64,000 nt of DNA from NCBI RefSeq assembly GCF_042477335.2, contig NC_091245.1, forward strand, positions 119,632,501 to 119,696,500, read 5' to 3'. A program made the position numbers and the translations under genes. How positions within the stretch are numbered: the first letter of the stretch is position 1; each line of letters begins with the position of its first letter. The notes under the pieces were generated by a model. That model was not told the DNA's origin. It was given only the letters and a program-made list of their open reading frames with translations, and did not search any database. This stretch comes from Ovis canadensis. Lineage: Eukaryota; Chordata; Mammalia; Artiodactyla; Bovidae. Shown here one piece after another: positions 34,805 to 46,759 of this stretch.

Positions 34805-35221
34805 AAAGATGGTAACAATCACCCTATATGTGAGACAGCAAAAGAGACGTAGATGTATAGAACAGTCTTTGGACTCTGTGGGAGAGGGAGAAGGTGGGAT
34901 GATTTGGGAGAATGGCATTGAAACATGTATATTATGATATGTTAAATGAATCTCTAGTCCAGGTTCGATGCATGATACAGGGTGCTCAGGGCTGGTGCAC
35001 TTGGATGACCCAGAGGGATGGAATGGGGAGGAATATGAGAGGGGGGTTCAGGATGGGGGACACATGTAAACCTGTGGTGGATTCATGTCAATGTATGGCA
35101 AAACCAATGCAATACTGTAAAGTAATTAGCCTCCAATTAAAATAAATAAATTTATATTAAAAAATATGGGAGTCAATATTCACATTGTGGATTGGGCAAT
35201 AATTTGTTAGATATGACACCA

Positions 35222-35532
35222 AAGTGTGAGTGAAAGTCGCTCAATCATCTCTGACTCTTTGTGACCCCATGGAATTCTCCAGGCCAGAATACTGGAGTAG
35301 GTAGCCTTTCCCTTCTCCAGAGGATCTTCTCAACTTCCCAACCCAGGGATCACACCCAGGTCTCCCACATTGCAGGTGGATTCTTTACTAGCTGAGCCAC
35401 AGGGAAGCCCATGAATACTGGAGTGGGTAGTCTATCCCTTCTCCAGCAGATCTTCCCTACCCAGGAATCAAACTGGGGTCTCCTGAATTGCAGGCAGATT
35501 CTTTACCAACTGAGGTATCAGGGAAGCCCAAA
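35222..35532 (-). mobile_element. Bov-tA SINE with extra Bov-A monomer, reverse
   Basis: A reversed Bov-tA ('agtcgctcaatcatctctga' to 'gagccacagggaagccc') is followed by a second Bov-A-like monomer ('gaatactggagtgggtagtc' to 'gtatcagggaagccca'), giving a tandem arrangement. Confidence 0.85.
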
Positions 35533-35660
35533 GCACAAACACTAAAGGAAAAATCAGTAAGTTAGACACTGCAAATGTAAAACAACCACATTTCAAAAGG
35601 CAAAGTCAAGAAAATAAAAATGAAATCTATACTAGGTGTATACCATAATGAAATATATAT

Positions 35661-36135
35661 TCAGTTCAGTTCAGTCGCTCAGTCGTATCTGACTCTTTGT
35701 CACCCCATGAACCGTAGCACGCCAGGCCTGCCTGTCCATCATCAACTCCCGGAGTCCACCCAAACCCATGTCCCTTGAGTCGGTGATGCCATCCAACTAT
35801 CTCATCCTCTGTTGTTCCCTTCTCCTCCTGCCCTCAATCTTTCCCAGCATCAGCATCTTTTCAAATGAGTCAGCTCTTCGCATCAGGTGGCCAAAGTATT
35901 GGAGTTTCAGCTTCAACATCAGTCCTTCCAAAGAACACCCAAGACTGATCTGCTTTAGAATGGACCTGGCTGAATCTCCTCACAGTCCAAAGGACTCTCA
36001 AGAGTCTTCTCCAACACCACAGTTCAGAAGCATCAATTCTTTGGTGCTCAGCTTTCATTATAGTCCAACTCTCACATCCATACATGACCACTGGAAAAAC
36101 GATAAACTTGACTATACAGACCTTTGTTGACAAAG
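35661..36135 (-). mobile_element. BovB 3' fragment, reverse
   Basis: Reversed BovB tail and ORF2 C-terminal domain, 5'-truncated, inserted in the old L1 after 'aatgaaatatata'. Confidence 0.87.
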
Positions 36136-36524
36136 TGTATACTAATCAGAAGTGAAGCCTTATTCTTACTATAGATACATATACAAGTGTATTTATGACA
36201 GCATTATTCATAAGAATTGCAAGTTGGAAAAAACTCAAACAGTAGAATGTTCATATAAACCAATTGTGGCATACTCATACACTGAAACTCTATACAGAAA
36301 TGAAAAATGATGAACTATATATTCAATCTCAACACATAATGTTGAATGAAAGAAGCACCATATAAAATAATACATATCATTAATTTCATTTATTATTAGA
36401 TCACAGTTTTAGAGACTGAGATGTAGTCATTTTAGGGGGAAAAGTGGGGTAGTGATTGAGGGTCTATGAAAGGAGGCTCTGCTATCCATAATTCTTTTAT
36501 TCCTTGATCTAGATAATGATTTAG

Positions 36525-36652
36525 AGAAGGCAATGGCAACCCACTCCAGTACTCTTGTCTGGAAAATCTCATTGATGGAGGAGCCTGATAGGCTGCAGCC
36601 CATGGGATCGCTAAGAGTCGGACACAACCGAGTGACTTAGCAGCAGCAGATA
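36525..36652 (+). mobile_element. Bov-A2 monomer
   Basis: From 'agagaaggcaatggcaaccc' to GTGACTTAGCAGCAGCAG; a single Bov-A unit in + orientation. Confidence 0.85.
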
Positions 36653-36970
36653 ATGATTATATGGTTATTTGCTTTGGGTATTTTGGGTATTTGATTATAA
36701 GGTTATTTGCTTTGGGATAACTCATTGTGCTCTATAATATGTATATTTTCAACATACTTTTCTTTGGGTATCACTTGAATTAAAGCAAAATTACTTTCAA
36801 AGCAGCTGAAATGAACAAAAATAACCCAGGAAATCACAATACAGATGAATTAATGGCAAATAGTGAAACAATTAAAATGTTCCAGTCCAAATAACTGTTC
36901 TAAATGCCATCCCTCAAAGCATGAAAATGCCATTAATAATTCTTCAAGAGATGATTATCTAAAGTAATTA

Positions 36971-37190
36971 TGCTGCTGCTGCTGCTAAGTCACTTCAGTT
37001 GTGTCCGACTCTGTGCGACCCCAGGGACAGCAGCCCACCAGGCTCCCCCGTTCCTGGGATTCTCCAGGCAAGAACACTGGAGTGGGTTGCCATCTCCTTC
37101 TTCAATGCATGAAAGTGAAAAGTGATCGTGAAGTCACTCAGTCGTGTCCGACTCTTAGCGACCCCAAGCGACTTTGCCTTCTCCTAAAGT
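36971..37190 (-). mobile_element. Bov-A2 SINE, reverse
   Basis: It starts with TGCTGCTGCTGCTGCTAAGT, the reverse of the AGC tail, continues through one full monomer and the CATGAAAGTGAAAAGTG linker, then a partial second monomer. Confidence 0.9.
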
Positions 37191-37194
37191 AATT

Positions 37195-40100
37195 ATAATT
37201 TTTTTTAAAAAAGTAGTCCAAAATTTTAAAAAATATAAACAAATACTGGGAAAGGCAGGGGAAAATTCAAAGAAGTGAAATTGTGCTGAATAGACTTACC
37301 CTGCCTGGTTGGAAAGGTCAATAGAGAATTATAGATTATGTTTTAATTTGTTTTGCTTTTAAGGTTTTTAAAAGCAAAATACTTTAAAAAAAAAAAACCC
37401 TATCTATTGCTTACAAGAGGTTAAAAAAATTACAACACATAAAATATAATGAAACAGCCAAAGAGAGACATAAATAAAGACTTGGGCAAAATATATGAAC
37501 AAATGTAAAGAAAATCAATTTCAAAATAATAAATAAAATGATTCATGCAACAGTATAAAAGATTCACAAGTCATTTTATACCTAACAATATATAAAAAGA
37601 ACCTGATCCACAGTGGTGGTATATTAGAATTGTATTATAAAGAACAGAATCAAAATATGTGAGGCAAAATCTCTGACTAAAAATATACTGATAGCACTCC
37701 AAAAAAGATTTTATTTCTTAACAGATAATAGGGATAAATTTTAAAAGGACATTAAAATAATAAATTTATACTGAATTTAATAGCTAGAAAATGCTTTTTT
37801 TTCCAGTGTCTATAATATATGCAAGTAAAATGCATCATGTATTATATATCAAAGAAAGTATCAATAAATATTTGTCAATTGCAATCAGGGTATTTTTTGA
37901 CAATCGCATAAATACAAGTAGAAATTAAGAGTACAATAAAATAAAACAAAATGAAATTTCAAAAAAGATCTGGCAAACAGCTCAAGTTAAAGGAGAGAAA
38001 TCTGACATGATTACAGGGCATTTCAGAAAATAATGAGCATAGGAATATTATATCTTAAAAGTGTAATAGGGAACATGCCAAAATAGTGATTAAAGAGAGA
38101 TTTTAACCATAAAGAATAAACGATGATAAAAATACATAAATAAATAAGATAACTAAAAAGTTAAGAAACAATAAATCAAATTTAAGGAAAGCATAATAAA
38201 AGAAACAAAAATAAAAGCAGAAATTCATGAATTAATAAAGCAAAAATTGTAGACTTGATAGTAAACTGAAAAACTGATTTTTTGGAGTGCAAAGTAAAAT
38301 AAACAAGGCTCTAGCTCTAATTCAGTGTGATTGTATTCTCAATCAACTGTAATTTATCCACTCGGATACAAGGAGTTTGTGCAAAAATGTAAGTTAACTA
38401 AATTATGTAAAGACACAGCTGATGTCCATTAAATTTTTGGTGTTGTTGCAAGCTTCTGTTGAAGTTATGCATTGATTTACATCCTGGTATAATCTCCTTA
38501 TCTCATTGCGATCTGATTGGAGAAGCTTTACTACTAATCCAAAGTAAAATTAAGTGAATGGACAAAATACAAGATTAAGAAGAAACATAGGGACAGTTAA
38601 AATCAGCAGATATCTGAAAGTCATAGATTATAATGAATAGCTGATGAATATTTTGAAGATTGAACCTTCAATGAAAAGAATAATTAACTGAATTGATATG
38701 TGAAAAAGCATAAGCTTAAAAAAAATGAAGAGTTTAAAACAGTAAAAGAAAATAACTGGGCTCAGACAATTATTAGCCTATTTTGACAGCATATCAGACA
38801 GTTATGCTAATAATATCTTATATTGAAGGATATTGGCCTTCAATGTAATAGATAATTATAATACCATGTTAACTGTCCAAAGTATAAAGTAAATATGAAA
38901 ATTTTCATATCCCTGATAACAAAGGTAGCATAGCCTTGACAAAGACAGCAGAAAGTAGCAGTAGAACAATCTTAAATAAAAGTTTAAATGCAAAAACTGT
39001 TTTAAAATTCTAAGAAATAGAATACAACATTATTGAATATTCATATATCAAGACTAAGTAAGATTTAGTGTTGGATGCAAACATTATTCAAATGGTGAAA
39101 TCTATTAATATAGTCCATTACAGCAATAGATAAAAATTTTAAAAGTATATGATTATTTTAATAGATTCAGGAATACATCCAATAAAATCAATATTGTTTC
39201 CTGATTAAACACACAGACACAAGGGATACACTCATATACCCACACAGAACAATTTATGAAGAGAAAAATTATTTCCTTATAAGTTATAATGTATGTTCCT
39301 CAGACCAAGAGCAAGCATTACTGCTCTGAAAATTGTAGACAACTCAGTAAATAAGAGGGATACTTAACAGAAAGGGAGAAACCAAATGGTATTATTGTTT
39401 TGATTCTTTGATTGTTTAATGTGGACTGACATGAGAATCTATGAAATACTTAAAATGGGCTGGTCAAAATGATTGAAACATATGTGCATGTGTGAACTAT
39501 TAAAAATAACATATATATAGTTTTCCATATAATATATAAGTAACTGATAATGTACACAGCTATTAACTAATATGCCAGAAGTAAGTTTAAAATTACAATG
39601 GAAAAATTAACATTGCTGATAAAAATCAGACACACAACTAGAAATCAACAATAAAATTTGTGACTCATTTTATGAAGGAAAGCTTACAATAGGGAAAAAA
39701 ATGTGAATAAATTTCCATAATATAAATATGCCAATTATCCCATAATTAGCTGATGAGTTTAATAAACTTACTCTGTTGTAACTATGAAAAGCTGATTTGT
39801 TTCATTGAGAAATATAAATGATAGAAAGTGAAGAAATTATCAAAACAGAAGAGTAACAGTTGGAGGCTGCAAAATACAATATCCTTTAAAGCAACAATAA
39901 CTAAACAGTGTGATTTTGATATCTGAATGTAAAGAAGCATTCTTTGAGAAGGAAATAAACCCAAAAGTATAGGTATTGCATATTTTATAAAGGTAGCATT
40001 TCCAGTATGATAGAGAAAGGATTTGTTCAATAAAATGGTCAAAGTCACCCAGTGAACTGTTGAAGAAAAGGATCAAGTTGAAGCATTGACTTATACTATG

Positions 40101-40560
40101 TCAAAATTGAACTCTGGAAATACCAAAGACTTAAGTAAAAGTATAAAACCATAAGAAAAAAGTCAATATATATGAATAATTTCACAAATCTTGAGATACA
40201 GAAAACTGACTATGACAAATAGCCATCAACAATTAGAGAAAAAATATGTATCACTTGATCAAAATGGAAGAAAAAAATCTATGTAATTTTAAAAAACTAA
40301 TGATAAAATGAGAGAAAATATTTGAAAATGTTTGGGAGAAAAAAAATGGTAATGTAGAAATGATATTCTCAGATTTACCAAAGAAGAAACACAGAGGAAC
40401 CAAAAATATATGTATAGAGCATAGACTTGTTGATTTTCAGAGAATTGCAGATTCCATTAAGAAAATGGAATATTTTGTAATTAGCAAGGGGAAGGTAAAG
40501 ATATCTTCAAACATTTTTAATCATAATGAAACTGTTTAATCTTTCTAAGAGATAATCTGT
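37195..40560 (+). mobile_element. AT-rich, decayed L1-like DNA
   Basis: About 3.4 kb of very AT-rich sequence. Stretches such as 'aaggaaagcataataaaag', 'gcagaaattcatgaattaat' and 'aatagattcaggaatacatc' follow the order of old L1 ORF2 on the + strand. No frame longer than about 90 codons survives and no splice-flanked exon was found. The L1 reading is an inference for parts of the interval. Confidence 0.5.
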
Positions 40561-40599
40561 TGAAAATCTGAAAAATTATTCCTCAAATGCCTTTTGACA

Positions 40600-40985
40600 C
40601 AGCCATTGCAGTAGGAAATCACCATAAAGAAATAGTCATAAAAATGCAAAATGTTAACTATGTCAGAGGATCGATTTGGTTAATAGCTCCTATTCCCTAT
40701 TCTAGCTTTGGTGATAGGGCTCTATCAGCTGCAGTGCATATGCATTCATTTTTATCATCCAGGAGACAAAATGTTACCCCATATTTTTCAAGTTTCACTA
40801 TAGATCAATTTCCAAGCTGCTCATCCAAGCTTCATCATCCCTTTGATTTAATTAGACTTTGCGAGGCTAACATAATTACTGTTTAGAAAAATTTGATGAC
40901 GTGTCAGTTTCTTTACAAGAGCCCTGATTTTAAAAGCCAGGTTAAAATGAGAGAGACACAGGGAGGGGTTTTGCAAATTAGCCGT
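40600..40985 (+). promoter_or_regulatory. non-repetitive block upstream of the candidate FMO promoter
   Basis: Base composition changes from AT-rich repeat to mixed sequence about 400 nt before a TATA box at 40988, and no repeat is recognised. A 99-codon open frame (40587-40886) resembles nothing known and is not called as a gene. The block would be the proximal promoter if the TATA box is used. Confidence 0.35.
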
Positions 40986-40987
40986 CT

Positions 40988-40995
40988 TATAAAAA
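40988..40995 (+). promoter_or_regulatory. TATA box, candidate FMO promoter
   Basis: TATAAAAA in non-repetitive DNA, about 5.5 kb upstream of the first coding FMO exon and on the same strand. A start site is expected near 41015-41022. No initiator motif or experimental support is available. Confidence 0.4.
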
Positions 40996-41017
40996 CAGCT
41001 TGGTGGGCTACCCCGGC

Positions 41018-41141
41018 ATAGAAAAGAGCAAAGAAGAAGCCAGTGCTCTCCTTAGGAGAGAAGCATTCTGGATCCCATTTCTTACCTCAGCACTTGGAGA
41101 CTTCAAGAGCAAATCTGCTTTTATTTTTCCTCTTGCTGCAG
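41018..41141 (+). other. candidate 5' non-coding leader exon of the FMO gene
   Basis: From about 25-30 nt past the TATA box to CTGCAG|GTTAGT, an acceptable splice donor at 41142. FMO genes commonly have a non-coding first exon followed by an exon whose ATG lies just inside the acceptor, as at 46503 here. The same CTGCAG is preceded by a pyrimidine-rich stretch (TTTTATTTTTCCTCTTG) and could instead be an acceptor, with a donor-like AACAG|GTATTT at 41189. Confidence 0.35.
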
Positions 41142-41194
41142 GTTAGTTTTATGACCTGGATTTCCTCAAAGACCTTGGAACTTAACAGGTATTT

Positions 41195-41985
41195 CAAAAT
41201 TTTTATTTTAGGCCATATTGTTGAATGATTAGAGGAATATGCTTGTGTTTATATATGCAATAGAAAGAAAAGGGCTAACTAATTAGTATAGAATGTTCAC
41301 AAGAGAAGAGGAAAATAGATCAAGAATTTATCAAAAGAGCAAGTTATTACCATTTCCAGTGGGACAGAAGTGGGTGAGCTGCATATATGGAGAGAGATTT
41401 GGAGAGGGATTTGGCTCACTGAGATTTTTATCTGGATTTATTTCAGATGAGAGGATAAATGGACAGACACAATTAGAAACTAGAATTTAAAGGGAGCTCC
41501 TGGAGGATTGAGGGGATATAAATGATCAAAGACACACCTATTACATACTAAACATAAATTCTATGTGCTAATAGTTCTTCATTCAACAGCCAAAAAATCT
41601 AAATACCCTCAAGAAAAGTATCTAAGTAGACATTTTTGACATTTGAAAGGTAATTTTTCCAAAAAATGTATATATCTTAGTGGAAGCATAGTAGCTTTGG
41701 CATTTAAAAATGGACAGTGAATATTTGGGTCTAATTTTCAAGTTAATAAGTGCAATGCTCTTTCTCCATGTATTTCTGTGATTCATTTTTCTTGCTAATG
41801 TAGGTTTGTTCTGCTTTTGTGTGGTCCAGGGTGTTGGCTGACTCTATAATTCTGCTAAGTACTTGGAATATCTATGCTATGCATTAACTGTAGTACTCAG
41901 AGGGATTATTTAGTCATTGCTGTTGTCATTGGGTAAACTCATTGCCTCTAGATACAATTGCAAGGAGTAACAAAACATCAGTGGT
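41195..41985 (+). other. putative intron 1, no feature seen
   Basis: Mixed sequence without a recognised repeat. Short frames here have no similarity I recognise. Confidence 0.4.
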
Positions 41986-41991
41986 ACAGGA

Positions 41992-42972
41992 TTCAATTCA
42001 GTTCAGTTCAGTCGCTCAGTTGTGTCTGACTCTTTGCGACCCCATGAACTCCAGCACACCAGACCTTCCTGTTCATCACCAACTGCCGGAGTCTACCCAA
42101 ACCCATGTCCATTGAGTTGGTGATGCCATCTAACCATCTCATCCTCTGTTGTCCCCTTCTCCTCCTGCCCTCAACCTTTCCTAGCATCAGGGTCTTTTCA
42201 AATGAGTCAGCTCTTCACATCAGGTGACCAAAGTATTGGAGTTTCAGCTTCAACATCAGTCCTTCCAATGAACACCCAGGACTGATCTCCTTCAGAATGG
42301 ACTGGTTGGATCTCCTTGCAGTCCAAGGGACTCTCAAGAGTCTTCTCCAACACCACAGTTCAAAAGCATCAATTCTTTGGTGCTCAGCTTTCTTTATAGC
42401 CCAACTCTCACATCCATACATGACTACTGGAAAAACCATAGCCTTGACTAGACAGACATTTGTTGACAAAGTAATGCCTCTGCTTTTTAATATGCTGTCT
42501 AGCTTGGTCATAACTTTCCTTCCAAGGAGTAAGTGTATTTTAATTTCATGGCTACAATCACAATCTGCAGTGATTTTAGAACCCCCCAAAAACAAAGTCA
42601 GTCAGTGTTTCCACTGTTTCCCCATCTGTTTGCCATGAAGTGATGGGACTGGATGCCATGATCTTAGTTTTCTGAATGTTGAGCTTTAAGCCAACTTTTT
42701 CGCTCTCCTCTTTCACTTTCATCAAGAGGCTTTTTAGTTCCTCTTCACTTTCTGCCATAAGGGTGGTGTCATCTGCATATGAGGTTATTAATATTTCTCC
42801 CAGCAATCTTGATTCCAGCTTGTGGTTCCTCCAGCCTGGCATTTCTCATGATGTACTCTGCATATAAGCAGGGTGACAATACACAGCCTTGATGTACTCC
42901 TTTTCCTATTTGGAACCAGTCTGTTGTTCCATGTCCAGTTTTAACTGTTGCTTCCTGACCTGCATACATGTT
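41992..42972 (-). mobile_element. BovB 3' half with RT, reverse
   Basis: Reversed tail (ATTCAGTTCAGTTCAGTCGC), then the ORF2 C-terminal domain (42215-42595 on the minus strand, 126 open codons), then the RT region. The sequence around TTSYADDTTLMAESEEEL shows a few bases lost just before the ADD motif. Confidence 0.88.
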
Positions 42973-43389
42973 TGCTTAAATTAAAAGAACTTACCAAGGA
43001 ACTCTAAATAGAAAAATAATCATATTTTAATAGCTACTCTAATTCACTATAATTGAAACTTATAAATTACAGAACACCACTCAGTTTCTCCTTCAATTCA
43101 GAGTAGAGAGCAGAGATACGGGGAAGAAATCACCACATCATAAGGTAAGGAGACATCCTTTGAGAAAACAGAACCTTTGTGGTTCTGTTAAGTGGTAGAG
43201 GATAAACCATTATGTTGTTGAATAGAGAGTGGAAAGAGAAGCAGTGTCATCAGAGGTACTTATAGGTAAGTTGCATTTCTGAATACCAAATATATTCTTT
43301 GCTCCATCCTTTGAAAAAGTACCCTGTCCAATCTGACCTCTGATATTGGTACTGCCTCTGATGCTTGTAATTAATACTCCCTGTCCAAC

Positions 43390-43512
43390 CTCATTATACC
43401 CCTTATATCCTTTTGGTATTAGTCATAAGGCTTTCCTTCCTTCTTCAAAAAGTCCAAGTGCCTGACTCTCTGCTTGGAATTCTCTCTCAGATATCACATG
43501 TCTTGGTTCTTT
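43390..43512 (-). mobile_element. L2 LINE fragment, left half
   Basis: Phrases such as 'ctctgcttggaattctctct', continuing after the L1 insertion with 'aaatgtcattcttgagtcct', follow the L2 3' region. Together with 45116-45390 it forms one L2 copy split by an L1. Confidence 0.55.
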
Positions 43513-45101
43513 TTAAAAAAGAATTTAATTTCATTGGAGGATAATTACATTATAATATTGTGATGGTTTGGGGCATATATCAGCATGAATTGGCCATATG
43601 TATACATGTGTAACCCCCATCCTGAAATCCTCGTCCCACATCCTACCCCTTCCTCCCCTCCTGTCTCATCCTTTCCCTCTAGGTTGTCACAAAGCACCAG
43701 CTTTGGGTGCCCTGTTTCATGCATTGAATTTGCACTGTTCATCTACTTTACATATGGTAATATATAGTTTCAGTGCTATTTTCTCAAATTATCCTGCCCT
43801 CATCTTCTCCCACTGAGTCCGAAAGTCTGTCCTTTACCTCTGTGTCTCCTTTGCTGCCCTGTAGGTACCATCATCAGTATCATCCTTCTAGATTCTACAT
43901 ATATTCATTAATATACAGTATTTGTCTTTCTCTTTCTGACTTACTTCATTCTGTATAATAGGCTGTAGGTTCATCGACCTCATTAGAACTGCCTCAAATG
44001 TGTTCCTTTTTATAGCTGAGTAACATTCCATTGTGTATATGTACAACAACTTCCTTATCCATTCATCTGCCAATGGACATCTAGGTTGCTTCCATGTCCT
44101 AGCTATTGTAAACTGTGCTGCAGTGAACATTGGAGTACAGGTGTCTCTTTTAGTTCTGGTTTCCTTTGGAGTATATGCCCAGGAGTGGGGTTACTGGGTC
44201 ATATGTTTTTTAAGGAATCTCTGCACTGTTCTCCATAATGGCTGTCCAGTTTTCATTCCCACCAACAGTGTATGAGGGTTCCATTTCCTCCATGCTCACT
44301 CCAGCATTTATTGTTTGTAGACTTTTTGATGATGGCCCTCTGACTGATGTAGGATGATGCCTCATTGTGGTTTTGATTTGCTTTTCTCTAATAGTGAATG
44401 GTGCTGAGCATCTTTTCATGTGTTTATTATCCATCCAAATGTCTTCTTTGGAGAAATGTTTGTTTAAGTCTTTTACCCACTTTTTGATTGAGCTCTTTCT
44501 TTTTTCTGGTATTGAGCTGCATGGGTTGCTTATATATTTTGGAAATTAATTATTGTCTGTTGTTTTATTTGCTGTTGTTTTCTCCCATTCTGAGGGCTGC
44601 CTTTTCACCTTGCTTATAGTTTCCTTGTTGTGCAAAAGCTTTTAAATTTAATTAGGTCCCATTTGTTTATCTCTGTTTTTATTTCCATTACTTTGGGAGG
44701 TGGGTCATAGAGGATCTTGCTGTGATTTATATCAGAGAGTGTTTTGCCTATGTTTTCCTCTAAGAGTTTTATAGTGTCTAGTCTTACATTTAGATCTTTA
44801 ATTCATTTTAAGTTTATTTTTATATATGATGTTTAAAAATGTTCTAGATTCACTCTTTTACAGGTAGTTGAACAGTTTCCTCAGCACCACTTGTTGGAGA
44901 GACTGTCTTTTCTCCGTTGTATATTTTTGCCTCCTTTGTCAAAGATAAGGTGTCCATAGGTGCATGGATTTATTTCTGGATTTCTATTTTGTTCCATTGA
45001 TTTCTATTTCTATCTTTGCACTGGTACCATACTGCCTTGGTGACTGTAGTTTTAAAGTATAGTCTGAAGTCAAGAAGGTTGATTCCCAGCTTCTTTACTT
45101 T
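43513..45101 (-). mobile_element. 5'-truncated L1, reverse, with TSD
   Basis: An L1 in reverse, from its A-rich tail (T-rich on the + strand) through the 3' UTR and the end of ORF2. The direct repeat TGTCTTGGTTCTTT (43499-43512 and 45102-45115) brackets it. The minus-strand stretch 43888-44130 reads [19 protein letters not shown], the conserved ORF2 C-terminal sequence. Confidence 0.92.
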
Positions 45102-45115
45102 TGTCTTGGTTCTTT

Positions 45116-45392
45116 ACTACCTGCTTAAATGTCATTCTTGAGTCCTTCTCTGACCATCCTGTATGAAATAATACCCTGGCTCCTCTATTTCCTATAGACT
45201 GTATGCTCCTTAATTTTTCTACATAAATGTGTCATCTTACTACTTATTTGCTTAATTGTTTGGTCTCTACCTCATTAGAATGCTTTTAAAGAACTGTGTC
45301 TGATCTGTTCAATGCTATATCTGCCCCAGTAAAGTAGTGTCTGGTATATACTAGGCAGCCAATTGATATCTATTGAATGAATGAATGGCACA
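45116..45392 (+). mobile_element. L2 LINE fragment, right half
   Basis: It ends 'gtgtctggtatatactaggc' then 'attgaatgaatgaatgg', the L2 3' terminal phrase with its short TGAA-type repeat. Strand is inferred from the tail. Confidence 0.6.
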
Positions 45393-45648
45393 ATATTAAT
45401 CTCTGGTGTAAAGGCAATCAGACTACTTTTCTGAAGATGCCTAACTTTTACATAGTTCACACTCTACCTCAAGAAGAGTGTTATGAATGATACTTTTATG
45501 ATGAAATCTGTTGGGGTTTTATTTTTTTCCCCACTTCAAACTGTATCATGGGGCAAAAATAGGGATTCTCTAGCTTAAATAAAGGTAAAATGTGCCAAAG
45601 TACCCTACATAAGTGTTCCTATAAGCAGATAGTAGTAGCGGAAGGAAT
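45393..45648. other. putative intron 1, no feature seen
   Basis: Short non-repetitive-looking gap between the L2 and L1 fragments. Confidence 0.4.
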
Positions 45649-45649
45649 T

Positions 45650-46150
45650 AAAACCTGTTTTAATATAATTCAAAAAGATACATACACCCTTATGTTTATA
45701 GAAGCAATATTTGCAGTAGCCAGGATATGGAAGCAACCTAAATGTCCATCAACAGATAAATGGATAAAGATGTAGTATATTTATATAGGGGAATATTACT
45801 TGGCCATAAAATAGAATGGCACATGCCATCTGAAGCTAAATGAGTGGATATAGAGATTATCATACTAACTGAAGTAATTCAGAAAAAGAAACAAAAATAC
45901 CAAAGTATAACTTATATGCGACACAAATATGACACAAGTGATCTTATCTGTGAAACAGAAACAGACCCACAGACATGGAGAAAAGATTTGTGGTCACCAA
46001 AGGGAGGGCCAGGCAGGAACGAATTGGGTTGGGAGTTTGGAACTAACAGGTGCAAACTATTATACATAGAGTACATAAACAACATGATCTTATTATATAG
46101 CAGTGGGAAGTATTTTAATTATGTAATAAACCATAATGAGAAGGAAGAAA
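45650..46150 (+). mobile_element. old L1 3' end
   Basis: The order 'gcaatatttgcagtagccag', 'caacctaaatgtccatcaac', 'agaaacagacccacagac' and 'aagggagggccaggcagg' is a diverged L1 ORF2 end plus 3' UTR. Confidence 0.75.
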
Positions 46151-46504
46151 AGTATGAGCAAAATTTATGAATGAAGAGGTTTTTGAGAGTGTGTAAGTGC
46201 AAATGTATTAGGTATAAGGAAACTATCAAAAAAAGAAACGTAAAAATGTGAGCTCATATGATCAGAAAAATTTTAGGAATCAAACCGTTTAAAAAATATT
46301 TTTTCCCCCTTTGTACCTGAAAACAAGAAAGCTTGAGAGAACTAAGATTTTCTGGCACTGGATGCTCCTTTGAAAGGCATATCTGCTTTGAACAAGATAT
46401 ACCTTCAATGCATTTACTAGCAATTTTAGAGAAAAACTAACTTTATGTGATAGAAAAAAAATGGAAATAAAAGTCTGATTTTATGCTGTTTCCTGATGCA
46501 AGAC
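46151..46504 (+). other. putative intron 1 end and FMO exon 2 acceptor
   Basis: Non-repetitive sequence ending in TTTTATGCTGTTTCCTGATGCAAG|AC. The AG at 46501-46502, two bases before the first ATG, is the likely acceptor. FMO genes characteristically start translation just inside this exon. Confidence 0.55.
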
Positions 46505-46642
46505 ATGATGCAAGGAAAAAGAATTATGGTGATTGGTGCTGGAGTCAGTGGATTAGGTGCCATTAAGATCTGTCTGGAGGAGGGACTGGAACCCATCTGT
46601 TTTGAAGAAAGCAATGACATTGGAGGGCTGTGGAGATATGAG
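46505..46642 (+). CDS. FMO, first coding exon (exon 2)
   Basis: The N-terminus of a flavin-containing monooxygenase, a microsomal enzyme that uses FAD, NADPH and O2 to oxygenate nucleophilic N and S atoms of drugs and metabolites. Two adjacent ATGs (46505, 46508) are possible starts. The second gives 45 codons to the donor, the same length as FMO5, and begins [23 protein letters not shown] is the FAD-binding GxGxxG at residues 10-15; a conserved FE (residues 32-33) and GGLWRYE at the exon end follow. The exon ends GAG|GTAAGT in phase 0. Sequence as a whole looks closest to the FMO5/FMO9-like branch by eye, so no symbol is assigned. The next exon is damaged, so the locus may be a pseudogene. 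Confidence 0.9.
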
Positions 46643-46755
46643 GTAAGTTTGAATATGCTTATACTTCTATATACTATATACTTCTAATGACCTTTTTTCA
46701 TATCTGGGAAATAAGAATGCAAGGACTACAGCACTAATTTAGCCTTCAACTACTG
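46643..46755 (+). other. start of FMO intron 2
   Basis: Begins GTAAGTTTG, a strong donor. No other feature precedes the BovB at 46760. Confidence 0.6.
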
Positions 46756-46759
46756 CTCT

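Larger units (their letters stand above)
28832..35160 (+). mobile_element. nearly full-length L1 (bovine type) with TSD
   Basis: It starts GGGGGCGGTCCTAACATGGC, an L1 5' UTR, and ends in an A-rich tail near 35160. Direct repeats AAAAATGTGGGAGTCA (28816-28831) and AAAAATATGGGAGTCA (about 35160-35175) flank it, and the same older L1 lies on both sides. ORF1 and ORF2 are recognisable but broken. A reversed BovB piece (33737-34325) interrupts ORF2. Confidence 0.92.
35176..36420 (+). mobile_element. old L1, right part
   Basis: Continuation of the old L1 interrupted at 28832: 'tattcacattgtggattggg', 'gttagatatgacaccaaa', then 'aagcacaaacactaaagg' after a SINE. 3'-end sequence to about 36420 follows the BovB at 35661-36135. 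Confidence 0.7.

Noticed and set aside
40587..40886. A 99-codon frame just upstream of the candidate FMO promoter
   Set aside because: It starts within decayed repeat sequence, resembles no protein I know and has no start or splice context.
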